Shown: positions 17,089-25,322 of the stretch, in pieces
Position numbering within the stretch: the first letter of the stretch is position 1
How the letters are laid out: each line of letters opens with the position of its first letter
Assembly: GCA_017464525.1 (NCBI GenBank)
Contig: JAFTZM010000043.1
Span: 167,639-231,638, forward strand
Source of the DNA: Clostridia bacterium
Lineage (GTDB): Bacteria; Bacillota; Clostridia; Oscillospirales; QAKW01
Direction: 5' to 3'
DNA length: 64,000 nt
Program-made: the position numbers and the translations under genes
The notes under the pieces: model-generated
The model's input: the letters and a program-made list of their open reading frames with translations, nothing else
What the model was told of the DNA's origin: nothing
The model's database searches: none

Positions 17089-18122
17089 GCAAGCTGACCT
17101 ATCTGATCAAGCGGGCGTCAAGCATGAATTTAGAGGGGCTGAAGGAGCGGCTGGAGCAGGTGCAGCAGCGCACCGGCAGAGGAAAGGCCGCCATCCTGGC
17201 CGATATGTTGATCTGCGGCCTCCGCTACGAGGCCGGGTATATCGACTACACCATCTTTGGGATGTACGACATGACCCACGCCCAGCGAAAGGAGATCCTG
17301 ACCCGGGGCAAGAACACCCGATATGTTTCTGCCCTGAATAAGCGGGAGGATTTCCATTATTTCAATAATAAATCGGAATTTCTGACCCTTTTCAAAGAGG
17401 AATGTGGCCGGGACTTTCTGGATCTTTCCCATGCGGATGCGGCGGATTTTGAGGCCTTCATCAGCCGCCATGCCACCATCATGGCCAAGCCGGAGGCAGG
17501 CCTTTGCGGCAAGGGGATCGAAAAGATCAGCACCGCAGGGGAAAGCCCGGTGGCGCTGTATAATTCCCTGAAGACCAACGGCCAGACCCTCATTGAGGAG
17601 GTGCTGACCCAGCATGAGCAGGTGAGCGCCCTTTACCCCGGCGCTATCGACACCGTGCGGATGGTCACCATGACCGATGAAAAGGGCAAGCCCCACCTGG
17701 TCTATGCCGCCATGCGGCTGGGCAGCGGCGGTGCGGTGGTGGATAACTTCAACAGCGGCGGGATGGTCATTCCCGTGGATCCGGAGAAGGGCACCCTCAC
17801 CGGCGTAGCGGTCAACAAGGCCGGCGAGACCTTTGAGGCCCACCCGGATACCGGCGTGAAATTCCACGGCTACCAGCTCCCCTGCTGGGAGGAATGCCGC
17901 AGCCTGGCCTTCCGGGCGGCGGTGCGGATCCCCACCATCCGATTCGTGGGCTGGGATCTGGCCATCACCCCCAAGGGGCCGGTGCTGGTGGAGGGCAATC
18001 ACTTTCCCGGCCATGATATCTACCAGCTGGTTCCCCAGAATCCGGAGAAAAAGGGGATGCTCCCCGTATTTGATGCGGTGGTTCCCTATTCTTCCTTGAA
18101 AAAACTCTTGAAAAACCGCTGA
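17085..18122 (+). CDS. Sugar-transfer-associated ATP-grasp protein
   Basis: A 345-residue cytosolic enzyme of the ATPgrasp_ST type (sugar-transfer associated ATP-grasp). Features are an N-terminal helical region with YIDYTIFGMYDM, a nucleotide-binding strand (IMAKPEAGLCGKGIEKI, ~130-147), TLIEEVLTQH (adenine-side Glu), DTVRMVTM, and the metal-binding C-terminal motif VGWDLAITP...VLVEGNHFPGHD. The family ligates carboxylates to amines or thiols and is often found with polysaccharide synthesis genes. No glycosyltransferase is adjacent here, so the substrate remains open. Coupled to the XRE gene through an ATGA overlap. Confidence 0.82.
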   Translation: MSKLTYLIKRASSMNLEGLKERLEQVQQRTGRGKAAILADMLICGLRYEAGYIDYTIFGMYDMTHAQRKEILTRGKNTRYVSALNKREDFHYFNNKSEFLTLFKEECGRDFLDLSHADAADFEAFISRHATIMAKPEAGLCGKGIEKISTAGESPVALYNSLKTNGQTLIEEVLTQHEQVSALYPGAIDTVRMVTMTDEKGKPHLVYAAMRLGSGGAVVDNFNSGGMVIPVDPEKGTLTGVAVNKAGETFEAHPDTGVKFHGYQLPCWEECRSLAFRAAVRIPTIRFVGWDLAITPKGPVLVEGNHFPGHDIYQLVPQNPEKKGMLPVFDAVVPYSSLKKLLKNR

Positions 18123-18135
18123 TTTGTGCTAAAAT
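18108..18135 (+). promoter_or_regulatory. Candidate promoter of serS
   Basis: TTGAAA (18108-18113), 16-bp spacer, TAAAAT (18130-18135), 32 nt before the start. The leader is too short for a T-box. Confidence 0.5.
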
Positions 18136-18167
18136 ATATCTAATATCATAAGAAAAGGAAAAGTGCC

Positions 18168-19463
18168 ATGTTAGACATTAAATTTATCCGTGAAAATCCG
18201 GAGGCCGTGAAGGAAAACATCCGGAAGAAATTCAAAGATGCCAAGCTGCCGCTGGTGGATGAAGCCATTGCCCTTTACGAAGAGAAGCTGGCTTGCAACA
18301 AGCGGGCCGATGAGCTCCGGGCCAACCGCAACCGGCTGAGCAAGCAGATCGGCGCTCTGATGGGTCAGGGCAAGCGTGAGGAGGCTGAGGCCATCAAGGC
18401 TGAGGTCAGCGCGCAGGCCGAGGAGCTGGCCGCTCTCCAGGTGAAGGAAGGAGAGCTGCAGACCAAGCTCAACGATGTGATGATGAAGATCCCCCAGATG
18501 GTGGACGATTCTGTTCCCGTGGGGAAAAACGATGAAGAGAACGTCGAGGTGGAGCAGTTCGGCGAGCAGACTGTTGTGGATTTCGAGATCCCCTACCACA
18601 CCGATATTATGGCACGGTTCAACGGCATCGATAAGGAAGCCGCGGGCCGGGTGGCCGGCGAGGGCTTCTACTACCTGATGGGCGATATCGCCCGGCTGCA
18701 CAGCGCCGTGACCGCCTATGCCCGGGATTTTATGATCGATAAGGGCTTTACCTATTGCATTCCTCCCTTCATGATCCGCAGCAATGTGGTGACCGGCGTG
18801 ATGAGCTTTGAGGAAATGGATGCCATGATGTATAAGATCGAGGGAGAGGATCTCTACCTGATCGGTACCAGCGAGCACTCCATGATCGGCAAGTTCATCG
18901 ACACCATCACCCCCGAAAGCAGCCTGCCCCTCACCCTCACCAGCTATTCCCCCTGCTTCCGCAAGGAGAAGGGTGCCCACGGCATCGAGGAGCGGGGCAT
19001 CTACCGCATTCATCAGTTCGAAAAGCAGGAGATGATCGTTATCTGCAAGCCGGAGGAAAGCATGGATTGGTTCCATAAAATGTGGAGCTATTCTGTGGAG
19101 CTGTTCCGCTCTTTGGATATCCCTGTACGCACCCTGGAGTGCTGCACCGGTGACCTGGCCGATCTGAAGGTAAAGTCCTATGACGTAGAAGCCTGGTCTC
19201 CCAAGCAGCAGAAGTACTTCGAGGTCTGCTCCTGCTCCAATCTGGGAGATGCGCAGGCCCGTCGCCTCGGCATCCGTGTGAAGGGAGAGGACGGCAAGAA
19301 GTACCTGGCCCACACCCTCAACAACACCGTGGTTGCTCCCCCCAGAATGCTCATCGCATTCCTGGAGAACAACCTCGAATATAAGGACGGCAAATACAGC
19401 GTTCGTATTCCCAAGGCCCTGCAGCCTTACATGGGTGGTAAGACCGTCATCGAAGAGAAGTAA
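18168..19463 (+). CDS. serS: Seryl-tRNA synthetase
   Basis: A 431-residue class II aminoacyl-tRNA synthetase, the usual length. Residues 1-110 form the long antiparallel coiled coil that clamps the tRNA-Ser variable arm (LDIKFIRENPEAVKENI, then a charged helix pair). The catalytic domain shows motif 2 (CFRKEKGAHGIEERGIYRIHQFEK) region with TSEHSMIGKF before it, and motif 3 (TVVAPPRMLIAFLENN, ~395-410). The motif 3 wording departs from the common GLAVGRT-type sequence but keeps the catalytic Arg. It charges tRNA-Ser with serine in the cytosol. AAAAGG lies 8 nt before the ATG. Followed by a hairpin and then a mobile-like repeat. Confidence 0.96.
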   Translation: MLDIKFIRENPEAVKENIRKKFKDAKLPLVDEAIALYEEKLACNKRADELRANRNRLSKQIGALMGQGKREEAEAIKAEVSAQAEELAALQVKEGELQTKLNDVMMKIPQMVDDSVPVGKNDEENVEVEQFGEQTVVDFEIPYHTDIMARFNGIDKEAAGRVAGEGFYYLMGDIARLHSAVTAYARDFMIDKGFTYCIPPFMIRSNVVTGVMSFEEMDAMMYKIEGEDLYLIGTSEHSMIGKFIDTITPESSLPLTLTSYSPCFRKEKGAHGIEERGIYRIHQFEKQEMIVICKPEESMDWFHKMWSYSVELFRSLDIPVRTLECCTGDLADLKVKSYDVEAWSPKQQKYFEVCSCSNLGDAQARRLGIRVKGEDGKKYLAHTLNNTVVAPPRMLIAFLENNLEYKDGKYSVRIPKALQPYMGGKTVIEEK

Positions 19464-19467
19464 GAAA

Positions 19468-19497
19468 ATCCGCTGTTTTCTTTTGAAAACAGCGGAT
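19468..19497 (+). terminator. serS terminator stem, T-tract displaced by a repeat element
   Basis: A perfect 13-bp stem (ATCCGCTGTTTTC / GAAAACAGCGGAT) with a TTTT loop, 4 nt after the stop codon. No T-run follows: GAGACTGTC, the left end of the repeat element, starts at 19498. Confidence 0.7.
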
Positions 19498-19763
19498 GAG
19501 ACTGTCAAAAAAGGCACCGACCGCAGAAAAAAGGAAACAGGATAAAGGGTCTCTGCCAATATCTGTAATTTGAGCCGCCGGAAAGATCGCGTTCTTTTCG
19601 GCGGCTTTTTTAAAAGGAAACATCCCGCCGAAGCGGGATTTAATCAGACTTTTTCCACTTTCCGCCACTCCCACCTCTCGGCGTATCACATACGCCTTCG
19701 GAATGTGATCGGCGAAATCTGCGCTCTTTTTTGAAAGTCTCCCAGCGTGTCAAAAATATCAAA
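19498..19763. repeat. Dispersed MITE-like element, copy 1
   Basis: Fills most of the 386-nt gap between serS and the esterase gene. The first 34 bases match 28107-28140 exactly; a central ATCCCGCC/GCGGGATTTAATC hairpin and a right part (GGCGAAATCTGC, GTCTCCCAGCGTGTCAAA) also match copy 2. Ends form imperfect inverted repeats: GAGACTGTCAAAAAAG (19498-19513) against GAGACTTTCAAAAAAG read on the minus strand (19726-19741). No convincing gene is present inside; small open frames are spurious. Confidence 0.75.
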
Positions 19764-19776
19764 TTATAGTTTTTTC

Positions 19777-19804
19777 TTGCACTATTGATAAAATATGGTA
19801 AAAT
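19777..19804 (+). promoter_or_regulatory. Candidate promoter of the esterase operon
   Basis: TTGCAC (19777-19782), 16-bp spacer, TAAAAT (19799-19804), just to the right of the repeat element. Confidence 0.55.
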
Positions 19805-19849
19805 AGAAAAAGGTATTTACGGAAATGGATCGCAAGAAAAGGAGCAAAA

Positions 19850-20860
19850 ATGAAAACCGCATATGAACAAAGCAAAGAATTGATCAGGAGGGTTACGCCT
19901 GCCATGTCTTATGGTAGCGGCGATCTCCGGGAGTGGCAGGTTTCGGCCAAGGAAAAGCTGGCATGGCTTTTAGGCATGGAAAAGTTCCAAAAGGTTGATC
20001 CGAATTTCTGCGTGGAATACCAAAAGAAGATAGAGGGAGCCACAGAGATTCGCTTTACATTTCAAAGTGAGACAGGTTATTATGTGCCCTGCCATCTGCT
20101 GCTCCCCGACGGGATCAAAAATCCGCCCCTGATGATCTGCCTTCAGGGTCATTCCAAGGGAATGCATATTTCTTTAGGTCGCCCCAAATTTGAAGGGGAT
20201 GAAAAATCCATAAACAGCGGCGACCGGGATTTCTGCGTGCGGGCGGTCAAAGAGGGCTTTGCGACCATCGCCCTGGAGCAAAGAAACTTCGGTGAATGCG
20301 GCGGAGACGAAACAGGGCGTCCCAATTGCTTCGAATCGACCATGACGGCTCTTCTGATGGGAAGAACCACGATAGGTGAACGGGTGTGGGACGTTTCAAG
20401 ACTGATCGATGTTGTGGAAGCCGAATTTTCTGATCAGATCGACATTCATAATATCTGCTGCATGGGAAACTCCGGCGGCGGCACCGCAACAGCCTATATC
20501 GCGGCACTGGAGGATCGAATTGTTTTGGCGATGCCTTCCTGCGCTATGTGTACCTTTAAGGATTCCATTGGCGCCATGAAGCATTGCTCCTGCAACTACG
20601 TTCCGCATATTGCTGAATATTTTGATATGAATGACCTGATGGCTATGGCTTATCCCAAGTATTATGTTCAGGTCTCGGGGATCGAGGATCCTATTTTCCC
20701 GCTGTTTGGGGCTGAGCAGGTTTTTGAAAAAGGGAAGCAGGCTTATGAATCGCAGGAGAAAGGCAACCGTTGCACCATGGTGAAGGGCAACGGCGGGCAC
20801 CGGTTTTACGCCGATGATGCCTGGCCGGTCGTGCATCAATATCTTAAGAAAACAGAGTGA
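19850..20860 (+). CDS. Alpha/beta hydrolase (acetyl-xylan-esterase/dienelactone-hydrolase-like)
   Basis: A 336-residue protein with no signal peptide, so probably cytosolic. The fold's catalytic triad is readable: nucleophile Ser in GNSGGG (~Ser206), Asp in GIEDPIFP (~278), and His in GNGGHRFYADD (~316). An oxyanion-side CLQGHSKGMH (~101-110) follows the first strand. It resembles Abhydrolase_7 / dienelactone hydrolase family members, which often deacetylate sugars. GGAG lies about 8 nt before the ATG. The lipoprotein gene starts 6 nt after its stop. The substrate is inferred only from the CAZyme-rich surroundings. Confidence 0.85.
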   Translation: MKTAYEQSKELIRRVTPAMSYGSGDLREWQVSAKEKLAWLLGMEKFQKVDPNFCVEYQKKIEGATEIRFTFQSETGYYVPCHLLLPDGIKNPPLMICLQGHSKGMHISLGRPKFEGDEKSINSGDRDFCVRAVKEGFATIALEQRNFGECGGDETGRPNCFESTMTALLMGRTTIGERVWDVSRLIDVVEAEFSDQIDIHNICCMGNSGGGTATAYIAALEDRIVLAMPSCAMCTFKDSIGAMKHCSCNYVPHIAEYFDMNDLMAMAYPKYYVQVSGIEDPIFPLFGAEQVFEKGKQAYESQEKGNRCTMVKGNGGHRFYADDAWPVVHQYLKKTE

Positions 20861-20866
20861 GGGCGG

Positions 20867-21658
20867 ATGAAAAAAATTATTGTAGCTTTTCTTTGCGTGA
20901 TCTGCCTGGTTTCTTTGGGCGGGTGCAGATCATTTTTTGTGGATGAAGAGCAAGAGCTGTATGATCAGGCGGTAACCAGCTTATTTGATGCCCTGGATCG
21001 AAGGGATGTTGAGGGGATCTACAATCTGTTTTCCCCTGCGGTACGGAACGAAAACGAGGATCTGAAAGATACGATTGAAAAATTAATTTCATTTTACAGC
21101 GGACCCACAGATCAGATTGGGGATGTTTCCTCTTTGGGAAGCGAAAGTCTTTATGAAGAGGGCGAGCACTGGCATAATGCCTATACCACGTTTCCTGTTC
21201 TTTCGGAGGGGAACTACTATTGGGTCTATCTGAACCTGATGTACGACAATACCTTCAATGAAAGCCGGATCGGCATTACCCAATTAGACTTTTACGGGGC
21301 AAATGATTATTATGAATTCCGGAACTCCGATGAACTGCTGGAGGATAGCAGCGGTCTTCATCTTTATAATCAAAGCACGGGGGAAAGGCAGATCATTTCT
21401 ATCAACAATTACCCCTACGAATACCGTGAAGCAGACGCAATCAGCATTGAGCAGGTGAAGCGATTTTTGGAAACGTCGGTTTCCTTGGTTGATTTTAAGA
21501 AACAATTCGGTGAGGCGGCTGCATCCAATGAATTCGGTTCTGTTTATCTGTTGCCAGACCAAAACGGAGAAAAACGCTTTTTGAATATGACCTGCGAAGG
21601 CGATAAGATCGTGTATGCCAAGGTCTTTGGCAGTTTTTCATATATCGGAGCATTTTAA
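20867..21658 (+). CDS. DUF5104 lipoprotein
   Basis: A 263-residue lipoprotein. Residues 1-20 are a signal peptide with lipobox LVSLGGC (Cys20), predicting attachment to the outer face of the membrane. The rest matches the DUF5104 family of Clostridia (NTF2-like start: ELYDQAVTSLFDALDRRDVEGIYNLF, then a WVYLNLMYDN strand). Function is unknown; the family is often near transporters or enzymes without a clear theme. It is 6 nt downstream of the esterase gene and likely cotranscribed. Confidence 0.8.
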   Translation: MKKIIVAFLCVICLVSLGGCRSFFVDEEQELYDQAVTSLFDALDRRDVEGIYNLFSPAVRNENEDLKDTIEKLISFYSGPTDQIGDVSSLGSESLYEEGEHWHNAYTTFPVLSEGNYYWVYLNLMYDNTFNESRIGITQLDFYGANDYYEFRNSDELLEDSSGLHLYNQSTGERQIISINNYPYEYREADAISIEQVKRFLETSVSLVDFKKQFGEAAASNEFGSVYLLPDQNGEKRFLNMTCEGDKIVYAKVFGSFSYIGAF

Positions 21659-21697
21659 AATAAGGCTTCATTTGAGGCTTGGAAAGGTATTTGCAAA

Positions 21698-22384
21698 ATG
21701 AGGATCATATTTGTACGGCATGGGCATCCGGACTATAAAAACGATTGCCTTACGGAGCTGGGGCATCTTCATGCCGAGGCGGCGGCACGGCGGCTCAGCG
21801 GGGAGAAGATCGCCCGGATCTATGCCTCCTCCTGCGGGCGTGCCTACGAGACCGCCGAGCACATCGCCGCCCCCCGGGGGATGGAGGTGGAAAAATGCGA
21901 TTTCATGCGGGAGCTTCGCTGGGGCTCTATCGATGAGGAACCCCTCTTTGAAAAAGGGCATCCCTGGTACACGGCAGATGATATGGTGGCAAGGGGGCAG
22001 AACGTGGCGGATCTCGCCTGGCCGGAGCAGGAGCCCTTTTGCCGGAATAAGGTGGTAACCTATGCAAAGGCGGCAGAGGAGGGCTTTGACCAATGGCTGG
22101 CAGCGCTGGGCTACGAGCGCGAGGGGCTTTATTACCGAGTGCGCCGCTGCAATCCGGACACGGTTCTCATGGCAAGCCACGGCGGTTCTTCCTCGGCGGT
22201 GCTGGCTCATCTTTTGAATTTAACTTTTCCATACATCTGCGCAACCATCAAGCCGGATTTTACCGCCATCACCGTTCTTTCCTTCGAAGGGGCGGAGGGC
22301 AGCCTGATCTCACCCATCATTGAAATTTTGAACGATGCCCGGCATATTGCCGATATTCAGGGCGACGCAGTTTACGGGCAATAA
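21698..22384 (+). CDS. Histidine phosphatase family protein (phosphoglycerate-mutase fold)
   Basis: A 228-residue cytosolic phosphatase of the branch 1 histidine phosphatase superfamily. RHGHPDYKND (residues 7-16) carries the phospho-accepting His, RAYETAEHIA the phosphate-pocket Arg, MRELRWGSID the acidic proton donor region, and VLMASHGGSSSAVL (~165) the second catalytic His. Family members remove phosphate from sugars, nucleotides or cofactor precursors. AAAGG lies 10 nt before the ATG. There is a 39-nt gap after the lipoprotein gene, so it may be the third gene of that operon. Ends at a strong hairpin. Confidence 0.87.
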   Translation: MRIIFVRHGHPDYKNDCLTELGHLHAEAAARRLSGEKIARIYASSCGRAYETAEHIAAPRGMEVEKCDFMRELRWGSIDEEPLFEKGHPWYTADDMVARGQNVADLAWPEQEPFCRNKVVTYAKAAEEGFDQWLAALGYEREGLYYRVRRCNPDTVLMASHGGSSSAVLAHLLNLTFPYICATIKPDFTAITVLSFEGAEGSLISPIIEILNDARHIADIQGDAVYGQ

Positions 22385-22428
22385 ATCAGCAGCAGGGGGA
22401 TTCAATTTCCCCTGCTGCTGATTGTTTT
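22385..22428. terminator. Terminator between the phosphatase and VWA genes
   Basis: A 14-bp stem (ATCAGCAGCAGGGG / CCCCTGCTGCTGAT) followed by TGTTTTATTTT. It also lies 20 nt past the stop of the convergent VWA gene. Confidence 0.85.
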
Positions 22429-22442
22429 ATTTTGAGGCCTTT

Positions 22443-23831
22443 TTACGTCCTGCGAAGAACAACATCACAACACCGATATTCAAATTCATTGTCTATATAA
22501 TGCGCAATAAACCGTACTTTAAAGTTACGGGTGTTGCAGATAGAACCCGTGCTGCCTGAAACATCCAGATCCTCGGGGAGTACAAAATTCAAGCAACGGA
22601 CAGTAACATTCCGGCAGCCTTCTCTGGTGTGTGCGGGAACTGTCATGGTTTTCAAACCCCGCTTGTGTTCATTTCCAAGGGCATCTACCTCATTCAGCAG
22701 CACCGCCAGCGCTACCCGTTTATGGGGGCAGACGTTTCTTAATGTCACATCCAGCTGTACGATGCGGCCCAGACCGTCCATACAAATATCCCCTGCATCA
22801 ATTTCCACCGCATCAGAACAACCGCTGACCGATATTTCAGCAGGATCAGTGCAGCTTTCGGGGCAGATCACGATTCCGCAATCCACCTCTACCGTCGGCG
22901 ACGGAAAGGTAACGGTATTATCTTCGGCATCCTCATAGGTGATGCTTTCATTTACAGTCACCGTTCCCGAGCAGGTGCCTATATGCTCTACGGTAAACTC
23001 AAAGCTTGCGCCCTCGCTTTGCATGACTCCCAGCTCATTGATCTTCCACTGTACAGTGGTTGGATCCACCATATTTGCTGTTCCCTTGGTGGGCGAAGAG
23101 ATCCCTGTTACACGGAAGCAAGACGCCACCTTATCGGTGATAACAATATCGGTAGCACCGGGCTTTGCAATATTTCTGGCAAGGTTTTCAAAAAGTTCTT
23201 TCAGTTCTTCCTCATCAGGTGTGATAGCCACATAAGCAGAATCCGGGTCGGATGCCCAATCCCGCAGCGCCTGCTCATCGATACCGCCGTTCCCCGAAAG
23301 ACCGATGCAGTATACAATAATACCCTGCGCCTTGGCCGCGGTTGCCACAGGATCGGGATCACCGCCTGCGGTGGTTACACCGTCGGTAAACATGACCATC
23401 ACCTTTGCATTGGCAGAAGCAGGGTCAAAAAGATCCAGCGCCTTGGTAAATGCATCCTCATGGTTGGTGCGTCCACCCGCATCCAATGCGTCCACTGCAT
23501 CCTTCAGGTCGGCCACCGAGGTGATCAGTTGCGTGTCCTGCGTAGCGGTATCGGCAAAGCTGACAATACCGATATGGCTGCCAAAGCCGATCTGCCCGTT
23601 CTGGGAGCCATCGGTAGCCTCGTCAATAATATCAATAAATGCCTTGGCGCCCACTTTGAGATTTTCCAGCGGACTGCCTGCCATACTGCCAGAGCGGTCA
23701 AGGATTAGAACAATGTCGGTGGGGTTGGATGTGATATCCGGTGCCGCCGCCAAAGATAGCTTGATCTTAAAGGAGCCGCCGCAATCGATCCGTGCGGTAT
23801 TCAGTTCCTTATTGGAGTTTGTTACACCCAT
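22443..23831 (-). CDS. VWA domain protein, no signal peptide
   Basis: A 462-residue protein. Residues ~38-215 are a von Willebrand factor A domain with an intact MIDAS (DRSGSMAGS, ~44-52; then GGRTNHEDAF and VMFTDGVTT), predicting metal-dependent protein or ligand binding. Residues ~220-330 look like a DUF11/CARDB-type beta domain (ITDKVASCFRVTGI, FEFTVEHIGTCSGTVTVNE). The C-terminal ~130 residues are Cys-rich (CPESCTDP, CSDAVEID, CNTRNFKVRF, YRCCDVVL). No signal peptide or anchor is visible, although such domains are usually extracellular. AAAGGAGG lies 7 nt before the ATG. Possible roles include spore-coat or surface structures; I do not assign one. Confidence 0.78.
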   Translation of the reverse strand: MGVTNSNKELNTARIDCGGSFKIKLSLAAAPDITSNPTDIVLILDRSGSMAGSPLENLKVGAKAFIDIIDEATDGSQNGQIGFGSHIGIVSFADTATQDTQLITSVADLKDAVDALDAGGRTNHEDAFTKALDLFDPASANAKVMVMFTDGVTTAGGDPDPVATAAKAQGIIVYCIGLSGNGGIDEQALRDWASDPDSAYVAITPDEEELKELFENLARNIAKPGATDIVITDKVASCFRVTGISSPTKGTANMVDPTTVQWKINELGVMQSEGASFEFTVEHIGTCSGTVTVNESITYEDAEDNTVTFPSPTVEVDCGIVICPESCTDPAEISVSGCSDAVEIDAGDICMDGLGRIVQLDVTLRNVCPHKRVALAVLLNEVDALGNEHKRGLKTMTVPAHTREGCRNVTVRCLNFVLPEDLDVSGSTGSICNTRNFKVRFIAHYIDNEFEYRCCDVVLRRT

Positions 23832-23842
23832 TGAATATCCTC

Positions 23843-23860
23843 CTTTCTGAGCCCTGAACG
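23843..23860 (-). promoter_or_regulatory. Small 5'-leader hairpin before the VWA gene
   Basis: GAGCCC / GGGCTC stem with a 6-nt loop, directly upstream of the AAAGGAGG ribosome binding site. It could modulate translation; this is inference. Confidence 0.3.
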
Positions 23861-23892
23861 GGGCTCTTTATAATTTATGAGGAAAGGAGGAG

Positions 23893-23927
23893 GGCGGTGT
23901 GAAATTTATTTAGAATTTCACACCGCC
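23893..23927. other. Strong intergenic stem-loop without T-tract
   Basis: A perfect 14-bp stem (GGCGGTGTGAAATT / AATTTCACACCGCC) with a 7-nt loop between the FAD oxidoreductase and VWA genes. It could terminate the FAD operon poorly or protect an mRNA end. Confidence 0.5.
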
Positions 23928-23968
23928 CCGGAAAAAGGGGGCACAACGTAGCAAAAATCCCTGATTTT

Positions 23969-25321
23969 TCACTGTAAATGGGGCAGAAATACGCCATTTT
24001 CTTTCAAAGAACCGATCAAAACCGTCGCATCCAGTGCCTTTGGGGTGCAGGTTTGCTGCACCGAAAGGGCGGCAGCGATGCCGGCGGCCTGACCCATGGC
24101 CATGCAAGGCGGCATCACCCGGATGGCACCGGCAGCGGTGGAATCGGCGCTGACGCACCGCCCCGCCAGCAGCAGGCCTTCGATCTTCTGGGGCAGCAGG
24201 CTGCGGTAGGGCACGCCGTAATAATCGCCGTTGATGGGCACATATTCGTTGCTCTTGGGGCCGAAGAGGCCGTGGACATCCACCGAGTTGGCGGCGATGA
24301 AAACGCTGTCCTCCGGCACCCTGGCCGCCAGCAGATCCTCGGCAGTCAGGCGATACTCCCCCTGAATATGGCGGCTTTCCCGAATGCCCACATGGGATGC
24401 GGTGGCTTTCAGCCGGGCATTTTCGCAGCCGGGAACATACTTACGGAAGAAACGGAAGATCTCATCTGCCTGCTTTCTACCCTCGATCTCGGCACGGGTA
24501 AGGCTGACGTTGCTGGTGCTATCGATCCCCATGAGGCGAGAGGTATTGACGCACCATTCATCCTTTTTGGGCATCCGAAAAAGGCCGATGCTCACCCGAT
24601 CCAGCGACCAATCTCCCGCCTCCCGGGCTTCGGCCACTCGCCAATGGAGGGAGCGGTAGTTGACACCGTCCTTTCGGTAGAAATTATGGAGATTGGCTTG
24701 AATATCCGCCTCCACCGCGTCGGTATCCACGTTGCTGATATGGAAAAACATGGTGGCAGGCTGGATCAGCCCCAGTTCTTCGTTGCCCATCTCGAAGGGC
24801 ACACCGGCACGGGCGGCCACATCGCCATCGCCGGTGCAATCGATGACCACTTTAGCGTAAAGCTCCTCGATGCCGGATTTGGAGGCCACCTTCACGCCGG
24901 TGATCTTATTTTCCTCTAAGACCGGCTCCAGAAAGGCGGTATGATAAAGGATCTCCACCCCCACCTCCAGTAACATTTCATCCAGCACCAGCTTAAGCCC
25001 TTCGGCCTCGAAAGGGGTGCAATGGTCATGCCCCACTTTGATCCAGGAGGTAAAGGCGGTACCGCCCAACACCTCCTTGGGATGGATGGCAAAGCCCCGC
25101 TTCACCAGACGTTCCACAATTTCCTGAAAGATGCCCCGGATGATCATCCTCTCCCCCTTGGCATCGTAGCAGGTCATAAAGGGGCCCACAAGCCCGGCGG
25201 TGGCCATTCCGCCGCAGCTGCCGCTTTGCTCCACAAGGGTGACCTTGACCCCTAACCGAGCGGCACAGATTGCGGCGCAGACCCCGGCGGGGCCGCCGCC
25301 GATCACAAGAACATCTTTCAT
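23969..25321 (-). CDS. FAD-dependent oxidoreductase (FAD_oxidored family)
   Basis: A 450-residue cytosolic flavoprotein. The N-terminus is a Rossmann dinucleotide-binding motif (VIGGGPAGVCAAICAARLG, residues 6-24) followed by the family's Gly-rich GSCGGMATAG. Other typical segments are VIDCTGDGDVAARAG (~155-170), SRHIQGEYRLTAEDL, and the C-terminal FAD-contact LLLAGRCVSADSTAAGAIRVMPPCMAMGQAAG. This PF12831 family is widespread in carbohydrate loci of Clostridia; substrates are largely unknown. Its ATG lies 1 nt after the stop of the upstream homologue (TGATATG), with GAGGTG inside the upstream gene's last codons, so translation is coupled. Confidence 0.85.
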   Translation of the reverse strand: MKDVLVIGGGPAGVCAAICAARLGVKVTLVEQSGSCGGMATAGLVGPFMTCYDAKGERMIIRGIFQEIVERLVKRGFAIHPKEVLGGTAFTSWIKVGHDHCTPFEAEGLKLVLDEMLLEVGVEILYHTAFLEPVLEENKITGVKVASKSGIEELYAKVVIDCTGDGDVAARAGVPFEMGNEELGLIQPATMFFHISNVDTDAVEADIQANLHNFYRKDGVNYRSLHWRVAEAREAGDWSLDRVSIGLFRMPKKDEWCVNTSRLMGIDSTSNVSLTRAEIEGRKQADEIFRFFRKYVPGCENARLKATASHVGIRESRHIQGEYRLTAEDLLAARVPEDSVFIAANSVDVHGLFGPKSNEYVPINGDYYGVPYRSLLPQKIEGLLLAGRCVSADSTAAGAIRVMPPCMAMGQAAGIAAALSVQQTCTPKALDATVLIGSLKENGVFLPHLQ

Positions 25322-25322
25322 A

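Noticed and set aside
18123..18167. A T-box leader upstream of serS
   Set aside because: Only 45 nt separate serS from the ATP-grasp gene, and a promoter fits in that space; a T-box needs about 200 nt.
19447..19689. Small minus-strand frames inside both MITE-like copies that share a KSR-GG-F peptide pattern
   Set aside because: The likeness follows from the shared DNA repeat. Frames start differently, have no ribosome binding sites, and read through hairpins.
23893..23927. Classical terminator of the FAD oxidoreductase operon
   Set aside because: The 14-bp stem is perfect, but it lies upstream of the end coordinate on the wrong side for that operon's 3' end at 23969 only by 42 nt and lacks a T-tract on either strand, so it is listed as a stem-loop of unknown role.
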